DNA of 64,000 nt, from assembly GCF_004791695.1 (NCBI RefSeq), contig NZ_SRSO01000008.1:1-64000 (forward strand), in the 5' to 3' direction. Shown here one piece after another: positions 1 through 9,364 of the stretch. Source of the stretch: Flavivirga rizhaonensis (GTDB taxonomy: Bacteria; Bacteroidota; Bacteroidia; Flavobacteriales; Flavobacteriaceae). The notes below the pieces were generated by a model, which was not told the origin of the DNA, did no database searches, and saw nothing but the letters and a program-made list of their open reading frames with translations. Position numbers and translations under genes: made by a program. Positions within the stretch are counted from its first letter, which is position 1. The number at the start of each line of letters is the position of its first letter.

Positions 1-2
1 AT

Positions 3-617
3 TACCAACGTATTTTCAATAGCCCCAAGGATACACTGGCACAACTTTTGGTATTCCATAAACTGGGATATAAAGATGCCATTGAGCCTAGATTGGATGC
101 CTTCGAAAACCAGTTTGGGAAGGATCACCCAGAGATTTATACCGTACGCAATACCTACAAAAATATCAGGGAGCATAAGAAGGTTAAGGTAATAGATGTT
201 GGAAGTACCGTAAAGGATTTTTCTTCCAAAAATTTAAAGGGAAAAGAATTCAAACTTTCCAATGTTTTAAAAGAAAACAAATACGTATTGGTCGAATTTT
301 GGGCGAGCTGGTGCGGGCCCTGCAGAGCTGAAATACCGCACATGAAAAAAGCATATGAGCACTATAACAAAAAGGGTTTTGAAATAGTATCCTTTTCGCT
401 TGACCATGAAAGAGAAAGATGGGGCGGGGCTAGCGAAGAAGAAGCCCTTCCCTGGGTTAACGTAGGCGACTTAAAAGCCTATAAAAGCCCTGTTGTTAAA
501 ATGTACGGGGTACAGGGAATACCCAGAAATTTTTTGGTTGATAGATCAGGAACCATTTTAGCCAAAGATTTACGCCAAGAGAAATTGGACGAAAAACTGA
601 AAGAACTACTTAAATAA
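3..617 (+). CDS. TlpA-like thioredoxin-domain protein, 5'-truncated by window edge
   Basis: The reading frame is open to the first base of the window, so this is the C-terminal part of a longer gene; the TTG at 48 is only the first start-like codon inside it and is not a credible start. About 205 residues are visible. A short linker region is followed by a thioredoxin fold with the redox motif WASWCGPC and, near the end, the cis-proline segment GIPRNF. These are the hallmarks of TlpA/ResA-type extracytoplasmic thiol-disulfide proteins, which in Bacteroidetes are usually lipoproteins with an N-terminal DUF4369-like domain; that part would lie outside the window. It is followed 12 nt later by a second protein of the same type and then a third, so the three are probably co-transcribed. 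The substrate cannot be told from sequence. Confidence 0.85.
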   Translation, partial: YQRIFNSPKDTLAQLLVFHKLGYKDAIEPRLDAFENQFGKDHPEIYTVRNTYKNIREHKKVKVIDVGSTVKDFSSKNLKGKEFKLSNVLKENKYVLVEFWASWCGPCRAEIPHMKKAYEHYNKKGFEIVSFSLDHERERWGGASEEEALPWVNVGDLKAYKSPVVKMYGVQGIPRNFLVDRSGTILAKDLRQEKLDEKLKELLK

Positions 618-629
618 GACAAAGACACT

Positions 630-2003
630 ATGAAAAAATTTATCTATCCACTGCTAATCATTTTAATAGCCGTTAGCTGTAAGGAAGCTCCCGTAAAGGA
701 AAACAAAACTGTAGTCTTAAAAGGCTCGATAGCTAATTATGACCAAGACACATTATATATGAATAACGTGTCTTCGAAGTCCATGCTTTTTAAGGAAGAT
801 ACCCATGCCATTACACTAAAAGAAAAAACAAACTTTGAGTATCGTTTCGAGCTAGAGAAACCTACCTATTTTAGCATAGGAAGGACCTTTTTATATCTAT
901 CTCCTGGCGATAGTCTGGTCGCCAATTTAGATACCAGAGATAGAACCTATGCCTCATTTGCAGGTAAAGGAGAGCAGGCCAACAACTATTTAAGAAATCT
1001 GTCGTATCCCAAAGGCGGTTCTTTTTGGGGGGATAGTGATATATCATCAAAAATTGAGACGTATAAAGATATGCCGGAAGCCTTTAAGGTGTCGGTTAAG
1101 AAACGTACAGATGAACTTAATAGTTTAACCCATGTTTCAGAAGATTTTAAACGTTTGGAAACAGCACGTATCAAGTTTGATTATGTTAATACGTTGGGCA
1201 GTGGCGTGTTCTATTTATATATAGGAAAAATGAGTAAGGGAGAAATGACCAAAGAGGAAATGGACATGAAAATGAAGGAAGCAGACCAATATTTTATTCC
1301 TTACAGAAAGCCCTTTCTAGACGATTTCAACAACACCGACTATTTACAATTAGAAGTATTTCAATCGGTACTCTCTGCATTAAGAAAGGAAGATTTTAGA
1401 ACGGATCATGAACTTCCGGAGCTGAATGATACCTTACAAGAGTATCTCACAACCAGCTATTTAACAAGTAAAGTAAAGTTTAGTGGGTATTCAAATGCCT
1501 TGGGAGACGAATTAAAAGAAGGAGCGCAAAAGATAAAAAACAAAAATTATTCGGCTGTACTGCAAAACATTCTAACCGAATATGCTACCCTAACAAAGGG
1601 AAACCCTGCATCAGATTTAACGTTTACAAAACTGGATGGCAATACCGTTAAATTGAGTGATTATAAAGGTAAAGTAATCGTTTTGGATTTATGGGCAACC
1701 TGGTGCGGACCTTGTATGAAAGAAAAACCGTTTTTCGAAGCCCTAGACAAGAAATATCATGGAAACGAAAGTGTAGCACTCATTTCACTGTCTATAGATA
1801 CCGAAAAAGTCTGGCGTGGTTATTTCGAAAAAAATGAAGTTAAGGGCGACCAACTACAAATAAACAGAAGCCAACTTACCGATTATAAAGTTTCTGGAAT
1901 ACCAAGGTTTTTTGTGATCGATAAAGAATTTAATGTCGTAGATGTATTCGCGCCTTTACCTTCTTCAGGAGATTTAGAAAAGTTAATCAATGAATATATA
2001 TAA
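630..2003 (+). CDS. TlpA-like thioredoxin-domain lipoprotein
   Basis: The protein has 457 residues. It opens with a lipoprotein signal (hydrophobic stretch ending in the lipobox IAVSC, cysteine 17), so it is probably anchored in the periplasm or outer membrane. The middle 300 residues are a poorly conserved, helix-rich region typical of Bacteroidetes TlpA-like proteins. The last 140 residues form a thioredoxin fold with WATWCGPC and the cis-proline segment GIPRFF. A thiol-disulfide oxidoreductase or reductase role outside the cytoplasm is inferred from the family; the partner is unknown. It sits 12 nt after the previous gene and 6 nt before the next, a clear operon of three paralogues that have diverged strongly outside the redox domain. 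Confidence 0.9.
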   Translation: MKKFIYPLLIILIAVSCKEAPVKENKTVVLKGSIANYDQDTLYMNNVSSKSMLFKEDTHAITLKEKTNFEYRFELEKPTYFSIGRTFLYLSPGDSLVANLDTRDRTYASFAGKGEQANNYLRNLSYPKGGSFWGDSDISSKIETYKDMPEAFKVSVKKRTDELNSLTHVSEDFKRLETARIKFDYVNTLGSGVFYLYIGKMSKGEMTKEEMDMKMKEADQYFIPYRKPFLDDFNNTDYLQLEVFQSVLSALRKEDFRTDHELPELNDTLQEYLTTSYLTSKVKFSGYSNALGDELKEGAQKIKNKNYSAVLQNILTEYATLTKGNPASDLTFTKLDGNTVKLSDYKGKVIVLDLWATWCGPCMKEKPFFEALDKKYHGNESVALISLSIDTEKVWRGYFEKNEVKGDQLQINRSQLTDYKVSGIPRFFVIDKEFNVVDVFAPLPSSGDLEKLINEYI

Positions 2004-2009
2004 TAAAAA

Positions 2010-3386
2010 ATGAAAAAGCATATTATACTCCTCTTAATACTTACAGTACTTTGGTCTTGTAAAAAAGAAATACCTGTTGATTATGTCATCTTAACAGGGA
2101 ATATAAACAATACCAAAGGGGGCGAATTAAAAATCAGTTCTATAAATGGGTTTAAAAAGACAATTAATGTAAAAGACACAGGTACTTTTTCCGATACACT
2201 TTATATCCTAGAAAATGGTTTGTATAATTTACAATTCAACAATATAGGAGTTACACCCTATTTATCTAAAGGAGCAAGTGTTCATTTAGATGTTGATGCG
2301 AAACAACATACTAGTACATTGAAATTATCTGGAGACCATGCCGAATTGAATAATTACTTTGCCTACAGAGCTGGTAAAGAGTATGATTTTGTAATGAATA
2401 GAGAAGCAAACTATAATATGGATGAAGATGCATTTGTAGCGAAAACAGACGCATTTCAAAAAGACCTGGAAACACGTTTAGAAGCCGTTGAAAATATTCC
2501 CGAGGGTCTCAAAGCTAAAGAATTACGAGCCATAAATTATAGTAGATTAACTAAGAAAGAGATTTATGAAAGAATGTATAATTTTTTAAATAAAGTCAGA
2601 GATTTCAAAGTTTCTGAAGGTTTTAAGAAAGAGCTATCTGAAATTTCTTTAGACAACACAGAAGATTACTTATACTCTCCAGATTACCGGCAAATGATTT
2701 CACTAGATGCTATGGCAAAAATGGCTTATTATGCTCAAAAAGATTCGTTACATTACTATGAAGCCCAAGTGAAAGCTGTTTCAGAAATTAAAAATGAAGT
2801 CATTAGAAATGGAGAGCTCTATAAAAATGTTTCAAAGTTTTTAACACGTTCTAACAATAAGGAAAAAGACTTAAATGATTTCTTAGAGATTTCAACCAAT
2901 GAAAACCATAAAGCAAGTGTTAAGGCATTATATGAATTTTTAAAGGTATTGGATGCAGGTCAACCTTCACCTAAATTTGAGAATTACGAAAATTATACTG
3001 GAGGTACAACCTCATTAAGCGATTTAAAAGGCAAATACGTCTACATCGATGTTTGGGCAACTTGGTGCGGGCCCTGTAAATATGAAATTCCCTTCCTTAA
3101 AAAAGTTGAAAAGCAATATCATGATAAAAATATTGCTTTTGTAAGCATTTCTGTTGACAAACAAAAGGATAAGGACAAATGGAAAAAAATGATAGCAGAA
3201 AAAGAGTTAGGTGGCATTCAACTAATAACTGATAATGATTTTAATACAAAATTTATAAGTGCTTATAAAATTAGTGGTATTCCTCATTTTATTCTTTTAG
3301 ATCCAGAAGGCAATATTGTAAAGTCTATGGCTCCAAGACCTTCCGAAGAAAAACTGGTTGAATTATTTAATGAATTGAATATTTAA
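2010..3386 (+). CDS. TlpA-like thioredoxin-domain lipoprotein
   Basis: The protein has 458 residues and is the third of the tandem thioredoxin lipoproteins. It has a short lipoprotein signal with lipobox-like VLWSC, a long N-terminal domain, and a C-terminal thioredoxin domain with WATWCGPC and cis-proline segment GIPHFI. Its length and layout match the preceding gene almost exactly, suggesting duplication. Downstream lies a 182-nt gap holding a 9-bp inverted repeat (3444-3452 with 3512-3520, the latter followed by a T-rich run), a possible but long-looped terminator. Function beyond extracytoplasmic thiol redox chemistry is not predictable from sequence. Confidence 0.9.
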   Translation: MKKHIILLLILTVLWSCKKEIPVDYVILTGNINNTKGGELKISSINGFKKTINVKDTGTFSDTLYILENGLYNLQFNNIGVTPYLSKGASVHLDVDAKQHTSTLKLSGDHAELNNYFAYRAGKEYDFVMNREANYNMDEDAFVAKTDAFQKDLETRLEAVENIPEGLKAKELRAINYSRLTKKEIYERMYNFLNKVRDFKVSEGFKKELSEISLDNTEDYLYSPDYRQMISLDAMAKMAYYAQKDSLHYYEAQVKAVSEIKNEVIRNGELYKNVSKFLTRSNNKEKDLNDFLEISTNENHKASVKALYEFLKVLDAGQPSPKFENYENYTGGTTSLSDLKGKYVYIDVWATWCGPCKYEIPFLKKVEKQYHDKNIAFVSISVDKQKDKDKWKKMIAEKELGGIQLITDNDFNTKFISAYKISGIPHFILLDPEGNIVKSMAPRPSEEKLVELFNELNI

Positions 3387-3568
3387 CGAGAGTTTAACAA
3401 AGTTATACTAGGTGTAAATCTGGAATTCTTATACTAATTAAATAACGATACATTATTAATTTCTTAAAAATAGAATCGAAATTATATCAATTTAACATTT
3501 TATTAATAGGGTGTATCGTTTTTTATTAAGTCTAATCTATTAAGTAAAGTAAAAAACTAATTAATCTT

Positions 3569-6367
3569 ATGAATTTAAAAACATCAATATTTTCACTTTT
3601 ATTTTTATGTGTTTCTATTTTAGTGAATGGGCAAGAAACGGCATCAAAATTCAAAAAAATTCAGGAATTAGAAAGCATACAAGAGTATTTGTACGAGCCT
3701 AATGGCATGAACATACTTTTAGTACAAGACAATTCGGCTCCTGTTGTAACTGTTCAGGTCGTTTATCGCGTAGGTTCAAAACATGAAGTACCTGGAAATA
3801 CAGGCTCAACGCATTTATTAGAGCATTTAAACTTTAAAGGCACGCCTACATTTAATAAACGTAATGGCAATGCTATTTTTACGGTATTGCAAGGTATTGG
3901 TGCGCAAATGAATGCAACCACTTGGAATGACAGAACCAATTATTACGAAACCATACCTAGTGACAAATTAGAATTAGCACTTCATATAGAATCAGACCGT
4001 ATGCGTAATTCTTTATTATTGAAAGAAGACAAAGACGCAGAAATGACGGTGGTTCGTAACGAGTTTGAGCGTGGTGAAAATAATCCAAATCAACTTTTAG
4101 ATAAAGAGATTTGGGCAACGGCTTATATGGCCCATCCTTATCACCACTCTACAATTGGATGGCGATCAGATATTGAGAATATGCCCATAGAAACATTACG
4201 TGATTTTTATAATACCTACTATTGGCCAGATAATGCAACATTAACCATTATTGGCGATTTTCAAAAAGAATCGCTTTTCAAGCTGGTTGATAAGTATTTT
4301 GGTAAAATTACCAAGGCGCCACATGATATGCCTCAGCCTTATACAACAGAGCCAACTCAATTAGGTCCAAGACGAATAGTTATTAAAAAACCTGGTCAAC
4401 AAGGCATCGTATCTATAGGTTACAAAATACCAGGTAGAATGCATGAAGATTTACCTGCCTTAAAGGTGTTAAGTCAAATCATAGGTTCTGGAACTTCTTC
4501 TATCATTAATAAGACATTTGTAGATACAGGTGTGGCGCTTTTTGGATATTCAAGAGCTTCAAATTTTAAAGAAGTAGGATTATTTACTGTTGCGCTAGGG
4601 ATTACTCCAGATAAAGATCATGAAGTAATAAATGCACAATTACTTGAAATGATAACTAAAGTGAAAAACGATGGTGTAACTCAAGAGGATGTTAATCGAA
4701 TTGTTGCAAAGCTTAATTCGCAAACCATTTTATCAAGAGACGGTTCTAGCAGTATTGCCAGAGAACTTACCGAAGCCATTGCCGGAGGCGATTGGAAAGA
4801 TTATTTAAAAGGTGCACAGCGTTTAAGTAATGTAACAGCAGAAGATGTAAAACGTGTTGCAAATACGTATTTATTAGAAGACCAAAGTACAACAGGGTAT
4901 TTTATACCAAAAGTACCAGGAGGGAATAAGACTGTAGGTCAGAAGCCTACTAATTATATGTTTAATAATGACAATAAATATTTTTACAGAAATCCAGAAC
5001 ATAAGATTGACGAGTATTATAACGATTCTCAAACAACCTCTCAAAATACACTTTCAAAAATAACTTCAGCCTATGAAACTATCGAAATAAATACTAAGGG
5101 TAAAAAGTTTAATAGAGAAAAAGTAGCGGGTATAGATGTCGTTACTGCAAAAACAGGAGCTAAAGACTTTTTAACCATAAATGCTAGTTTTCCAATAGCA
5201 GATTATTTAAATACAGGAGGTAATGAAGTGGTGCCGTCTTTAACTGCCCAAATGCTAAGTAAAGGTACTATTAATAATGACAAGTTTCAATTTTCTCAAA
5301 AGTTAGAAAAATTAGGTGTTAGATTACTTATTAGTGCCCGTACTCATAATGTAAATATCAGTTTTAAATGCCTTAAAAAGGACTTAAGTACAGTAATTAA
5401 TTTGTTAGCAGAAGAACTGCGTTATCCTCTGTTTGATAAAAAGGAGTTTGACTTGTTAAAACAGCAAAATATTGGTAACATAAAACAAGGGCTGACAGAC
5501 CCAGGAACTCAAGGTTTTATAGCTCTATCGCAAGCCATATACCCAAAAGGGCATCCTAATTACTCAACCGATACCCAAGCATCTATCGAGAATTTAAATA
5601 AGGTGACCTTAGACGAATTGAAAGCATTCCACAAATCCTATTTTGGTCCTGCAGGGATGCATATTGTTGCTGTAGGCGATGTAGACAACAAAGCTTTATA
5701 TTCAGCACTTAAAAAAGCGTTTAAAGGATGGAAAGGTGGTTTAACCAATAAAGCCCAATATAAAAATCCCACTAAAGTGAACGCATTAACTAAAGTGGTT
5801 ACAATTCCTCAAAAACCAAGTGCAGAAATGTATATTGGTCAATATACCGGAATTAAGAGAATGGACAATGACTTTTTACCTTTTTACTTGGGAACAAGTA
5901 TTTTAGGTGGTGGTTTTTCGGGAAGATTAATGCAAACCGTAAGAGATAATGATGGCTTGACTTATAACATTGGAGCAAGTCATTCTGGACATACCTATAC
6001 AGGAGGACATTGGTCTGTAAAAGCGTCTTTCAATCCTACGTTATTCCAAAAAGGCTTAGATGCTACTATGGTACAAATTAAAAAATGGGCAAATGAAGGC
6101 GTAACTGCCAAAGAATTAGCGTCTATGAAAAGTACCCTAACTGGAAGTTTTAAAGTTGGACTTTCAACTACAGGTGGTCTGGCTGGAGTGCTTTTAAGTT
6201 TTGTTGAACGTGGACTAGAACCTAATTATGTAGATCAATATTCTAAAGATATTGAAGCAGTTACTTTAAACGAAGTGAATAATGCTATCAAAAAATATAT
6301 AGACTTAAATAAATTAATTATTATAAAATCAGGATCATTAGATGAAAATGGTGAACCTTTAAAATAG
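3569..6367 (+). CDS. M16 family zinc metallopeptidase, two-repeat form
   Basis: The protein has 932 residues, with an N-terminal signal peptide ending near VNGQ, so it is exported. The zinc-binding inverted motif HxxEH is present as H82-L-L-E85-H86, and the downstream acidic ligand is probably Glu165 in RNEFERGEN. The second half repeats the M16 fold without the zinc motif but carries the R/Y-type segment RDNDGLTY that completes the active site in this family. This is the pitrilysin/insulinase-like arrangement of a catalytic and an inactive repeat in one chain. It probably degrades peptides in the periplasm or at the cell surface. It stands alone, followed by a strong terminator. Confidence 0.95.
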   Translation: MNLKTSIFSLLFLCVSILVNGQETASKFKKIQELESIQEYLYEPNGMNILLVQDNSAPVVTVQVVYRVGSKHEVPGNTGSTHLLEHLNFKGTPTFNKRNGNAIFTVLQGIGAQMNATTWNDRTNYYETIPSDKLELALHIESDRMRNSLLLKEDKDAEMTVVRNEFERGENNPNQLLDKEIWATAYMAHPYHHSTIGWRSDIENMPIETLRDFYNTYYWPDNATLTIIGDFQKESLFKLVDKYFGKITKAPHDMPQPYTTEPTQLGPRRIVIKKPGQQGIVSIGYKIPGRMHEDLPALKVLSQIIGSGTSSIINKTFVDTGVALFGYSRASNFKEVGLFTVALGITPDKDHEVINAQLLEMITKVKNDGVTQEDVNRIVAKLNSQTILSRDGSSSIARELTEAIAGGDWKDYLKGAQRLSNVTAEDVKRVANTYLLEDQSTTGYFIPKVPGGNKTVGQKPTNYMFNNDNKYFYRNPEHKIDEYYNDSQTTSQNTLSKITSAYETIEINTKGKKFNREKVAGIDVVTAKTGAKDFLTINASFPIADYLNTGGNEVVPSLTAQMLSKGTINNDKFQFSQKLEKLGVRLLISARTHNVNISFKCLKKDLSTVINLLAEELRYPLFDKKEFDLLKQQNIGNIKQGLTDPGTQGFIALSQAIYPKGHPNYSTDTQASIENLNKVTLDELKAFHKSYFGPAGMHIVAVGDVDNKALYSALKKAFKGWKGGLTNKAQYKNPTKVNALTKVVTIPQKPSAEMYIGQYTGIKRMDNDFLPFYLGTSILGGGFSGRLMQTVRDNDGLTYNIGASHSGHTYTGGHWSVKASFNPTLFQKGLDATMVQIKKWANEGVTAKELASMKSTLTGSFKVGLSTTGGLAGVLLSFVERGLEPNYVDQYSKDIEAVTLNEVNNAIKKYIDLNKLIIIKSGSLDENGEPLK

Positions 6368-6441
6368 AACTTCATTTTTCGTCGAACTTTGTTTTCATAG
6401 TTCATATTTTTTGAGTTAGTCACTTTAAAATAGCGAAAGGT

Positions 6442-6473
6442 AAAAGGGTTGTTGTTAAAAACAACCCTTTTTA
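6442..6473 (+). terminator. Rho-independent terminator after the M16 peptidase gene
   Basis: A 12-bp perfect stem is formed by 6442-6453 and 6460-6471 around a 6-nt loop, followed by a short T-rich stretch. It lies 75 nt after the peptidase stop codon. Confidence 0.75.
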
Positions 6474-6620
6474 AATCTAAATAAACTAACTAGTTTTTTC
6501 AGAATAAAAACAGTATAAATCTATGATTTTTAAGTGTTTGTTATTTTAGACAGAGATAAGAATGAGCTTTTCGACTTTAGTTTATACTGAGCTGAGTTGA
6601 AGTGCTCAAGATAAACTTTC

Positions 6621-6717
6621 GAGAAACCTCATAAGAATGGGATTGCTCCTCAATAGCTACGCTATATACGTTCAAGTAAAATATATTTTACTCTCCGTAG
6701 CGTTCAGAATGACATAG
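6621..6717 (-). repeat. Dispersed GTCATTCC-type repeat, copy 1 (inverted relative to 59461-59557)
   Basis: Read on the minus strand, this 97-nt stretch matches 59461-59557 with only scattered differences. It shares the opening CTATGTCATTC, the 16-nt perfect palindrome GTAAAATATATTTTAC, the segment AACGTATATAGCGTAGCTATTGA and an AATCCCAT segment. It is non-coding and lies between genes. The shorter GTCATTCC elements in this window seem to be members of the same family. Confidence 0.85.
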
Positions 6718-7000
6718 TTTTTTTATAATAATTAAACATCTGATTATTGGGGTTTAATATATCGAACTCACGTTATTTGATTATATTTTTTGAACACGTC
6801 CCTAGACATTCGAAAAATCGATAGTTTTTTGATCTTTTAAGTCTAAATAAATATAGGGATTTACTATATAAAAGAGTATGTCAATGAGTAATTCAGATGT
6901 TCAGAAAGATTTAATTGATAATGAAAACAACATCTCTGGGAAGTCTTACCACCACTGACTTGGAACAACATTATAGAGTATATTCAAGAACACTAATAAA
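6718..7000. other. Non-coding stretch, nothing recognised
   Basis: No convincing gene is seen. The only start-to-stop frame of note is a 26-codon one at 6878-6958, with no recognisable product. The stretch is AT-rich and lies between the repeat at 6621-6717 and the tRNA-Phe terminator. Confidence 0.6.
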
Positions 7001-7034
7001 AAACCCTTGAAAATCATCTGATAATCAAGGGTTT
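7001..7034 (-). terminator. Terminator of tRNA-Phe
   Basis: A 10-bp perfect stem (7001-7010 with 7025-7034) lies just 3' of the tRNA on the minus strand and is followed on that strand by TTTATT. It fits a Rho-independent terminator for the single tRNA transcript. Confidence 0.8.
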
Positions 7035-7048
7035 ATAAACTTTAAAAG

Positions 7049-7121
7049 TGGTACCTCCAGGAATCGAACCAGGGACACAAGGATTTTCAGTCCTTTGCTC
7101 TACCAACTGAGCTAAGGTACC
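7049..7121 (-). tRNA. tRNA-Phe (anticodon GAA)
   Basis: Read on the minus strand, the sequence folds into a complete cloverleaf. The acceptor stem is GGTACCT/AGGTACC (7 bp), the D-arm contains AGTTGGTA, the anticodon stem is AAGGA/TCCTT with loop CTGAAAA, and the T-arm is CCTGG-TTCGATT-CCTGG. The anticodon GAA reads Phe codons. Position 7049 is the discriminator base (A). The CCA end is not encoded, as the next bases read CT. Confidence 0.97.
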
Positions 7122-7136
7122 TCGCCAAAGCGGTTG

Positions 7137-7168
7137 CAAATATATATTCATTTTTGCTATTCCCCAAA
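7137..7168 (-). promoter_or_regulatory. Promoter of tRNA-Phe, Bacteroidetes type
   Basis: On the minus strand there is TTTG (7168-7165), a 20-nt spacer and TATATTTG (7144-7137), ending 15 nt before the tRNA. This matches the known Bacteroidetes vegetative consensus of TTTG about 19-21 nt upstream of TAnnTTTG. It is the clearest full promoter in the window. Confidence 0.85.
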
Positions 7169-7305
7169 CGAAATACATAAAAAATTACATAGTTTTATTT
7201 ATTTTTAAACAAAATAGCTTTAACTGATTTGTAATTAATATTATAGCTTAAAAGGAATAATTATTGATGCTGCTTTTGTACATTTAAACCTTTCTTATAA
7301 AGAAT

Positions 7306-8037
7306 ATGAATTTAGTAATAGACGTAGGGAACTCTCTTGTAAAACTAGCTGTTTTTGAGGAAGGAATACTACTACATAAAGAGGTTGTAGAGTTAAGTCT
7401 TGTTTTAGAAGGTATTAATGCTTTAAAAGAAGCATATTCAGGAATAAAAAAAGCAATTATTTCTTCGGTAGGAAGGTTAAATAAAGAAACTATTAAGGAG
7501 ATTAGTAGCTATTTTGATGTTATGATTTTAGACTCAAATCTAAAGCTGCCATTTAAAAACCTCTATAAAACACCAAGGACATTAGGTGTAGATAGAATGG
7601 CATTAGTCTCTGCTTCTGTTGAACAGTTTTCAAATAATAATGTTCTTATTATAGATGCAGGAACTTGTGTTACTTATGATTTTATAACAGCAAATAATGA
7701 GTATTTGGGAGGTGCTATTTCTCCAGGGCTTCGTATGCGGTATAAATCGTTAAATAATTTAACTGCAAATTTACCGTTGTTAGAATCAGAAACCCCGAAG
7801 AGTATTATTGGAGATTCAACAAATAGCTCTATACATTCTGGGGTAGTACATGGTATTTTAAAAGAAATAGACGGTAATATTGAAGAATATAATCGAAAAT
7901 ACTCAGATTTAACAGTAATTTTAACAGGAGGCGATGCTAATTTTTTGTCAAAACAATTAAAAAGTAGCATATTTGCCAATTCTAATTTTCTTTTAGAGGG
8001 ATTGAACTATATTTTACAATTTAACTCAAACGAATGA
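7306..8037 (+). CDS. coaX: Type III pantothenate kinase
   Basis: The 243-residue protein carries out the first step of coenzyme A synthesis, phosphorylating pantothenate with ATP in the cytoplasm. It has the three type III hallmarks: the N-terminal phosphate loop IDVGNSLVKLAVF, the central GVDRMALVSA segment, and the second nucleotide-binding segment IIDAGTCVTYDF followed by GGAISPGL. Length is normal for the family. The stop overlaps the start of the next gene by 4 nt (ATGA), so it is the head of an operon with outer-membrane biogenesis genes, an order commonly seen in Flavobacteriia. Confidence 0.96.
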   Translation: MNLVIDVGNSLVKLAVFEEGILLHKEVVELSLVLEGINALKEAYSGIKKAIISSVGRLNKETIKEISSYFDVMILDSNLKLPFKNLYKTPRTLGVDRMALVSASVEQFSNNNVLIIDAGTCVTYDFITANNEYLGGAISPGLRMRYKSLNNLTANLPLLESETPKSIIGDSTNSSIHSGVVHGILKEIDGNIEEYNRKYSDLTVILTGGDANFLSKQLKSSIFANSNFLLEGLNYILQFNSNE

Positions 8038-9347
8038 TAAAAAAACTTGTATTAGTTTTTATTGCAGCTTTTGCAATTCACAGTTACGGTCAAGAAGGAA
8101 CTGCTTCGCCTTATTCTTTTTATGGTATTGGAAGTCTTAAGTTTAAAGGCACTGTAGAAAATAGGAGCATGGGTGGATTAAGTATTTATAATGATAGTAT
8201 TCATGTTAATTTACGAAATCCCGCTTCCTATGCTGGAAAAAATATGGCAGCTTTTAATAATGAAAGTAGGCCAGTAAAATTTACGGTTGGAGGAAGTCAT
8301 TCAAGTATCAATTTAAAAAGTGATACTGAGTCAGACAACACATCATCATCTACTTTTGATTATTTAGCCATGTCTATACCAATGGGAAAATTTGGTTTTG
8401 GTTTTGGGTTATTGCCATACACATCGGTTGGATATAAATTAGAATCTGTGAACGATAATGGTGATACTGAAAATAAGTTTAGAGGAGAAGGGGGGCTTAA
8501 TAAAGTTTTTCTTGGGTTAGGATATCAAATAATAGATGGGCTAAGTATTGGTATTGATGCCCAATATAACTTTGGAAACATTCAAAATAGTACTGTTGAA
8601 TTTTTGTATGATAACGATGGAGCTCTGCTTGAATTTCAGGCACGTGAAAATAATAGATCAGATTTAAGTGGTTTAAATTTTAATTTGGGGCTGTCCTATA
8701 AAAAAATGATAACAGAAGGTTTAGAGCTTTCTTCAGGAATAACGTACACACCGGAAAGTAATTTGGTATCTAAAAATACAAGATCATTTTCTACTATAAG
8801 AACAAATATTACTTCGGGCCAGGAACTTGAATTTAGTAGAATAGAGACTGATTTAGAAGCTCTAGGTTTGTTAGAAACAGATTTAATACTACCATCAAGA
8901 TTTTCAGTAGGAGCTGGGATAGGTAAACCAAGAAAATGGTTTGTTGGAGCAGAATATGCCTTCCAGAAAACAAGTAATTTCTCAAACGAATTATACACCA
9001 GCACTATCACACCTACTACATACGAAGATGCTTCAACATTTTCTTTAGGAGGGTTTTATATTCCAAAATATAATTCTTATACTAGCTATTTAAAACGTAT
9101 AGTTTATAGGGCAGGGATGCGTTACGAAAAAACGGGATTAAATATAAATAACGAATCAATAAATGAGTTTGGCATATCTTTTGGAGTAGGATTACCAGTT
9201 GGTAACTTTTTATCTAACGCAAATTTAGGTTTTGAGATTGGTAAACGGGGAACAACTAATAGTGCTTTGATTCAAGAGAATTTTGTTAATTTTCGAATAA
9301 GCTTATCTTTGAACGATAGATGGTTTCAGAAAAGGAAGTATGATTAA
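8034..9347 (+). CDS. Predicted outer-membrane beta-barrel protein
   Basis: The 437-residue protein has a clear signal peptide (cleavage near HSYGQ). Next comes a segment rich in small and aromatic residues, ASPYSFYGIGS, with NLRNPASYAG soon after. The rest shows the alternating hydrophobic pattern of beta strands, with many Gly-Gly and Phe-Gly turns, and ends near NDRWFQ. This looks like a FadL-type or related barrel conserved next to coaX in Flavobacteriia, but a specific substrate cannot be assigned. It overlaps coaX by 4 nt and precedes the TPR gene by 17 nt, so it belongs to the same transcript. Confidence 0.75.
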   Translation: MIKKLVLVFIAAFAIHSYGQEGTASPYSFYGIGSLKFKGTVENRSMGGLSIYNDSIHVNLRNPASYAGKNMAAFNNESRPVKFTVGGSHSSINLKSDTESDNTSSSTFDYLAMSIPMGKFGFGFGLLPYTSVGYKLESVNDNGDTENKFRGEGGLNKVFLGLGYQIIDGLSIGIDAQYNFGNIQNSTVEFLYDNDGALLEFQARENNRSDLSGLNFNLGLSYKKMITEGLELSSGITYTPESNLVSKNTRSFSTIRTNITSGQELEFSRIETDLEALGLLETDLILPSRFSVGAGIGKPRKWFVGAEYAFQKTSNFSNELYTSTITPTTYEDASTFSLGGFYIPKYNSYTSYLKRIVYRAGMRYEKTGLNINNESINEFGISFGVGLPVGNFLSNANLGFEIGKRGTTNSALIQENFVNFRISLSLNDRWFQKRKYD

Positions 9348-9364
9348 CAGCAAAAATTAGAATT

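Noticed and set aside
48..617. TTG at 48 as the start of the first gene
   Set aside because: The frame stays open to base 3 and the protein would lack the N-terminal signal and domain usual for the family; the gene is simply cut by the window.
6621..6717. CRISPR array or phage attachment site
   Set aside because: Repeats in the window are dispersed single units in gaps, without regular spacers or integrase genes.
6878..6958. 26-codon frame in the gap before tRNA-Phe
   Set aside because: Too short, no related sequence recognised, no promoter or coupling to a gene.
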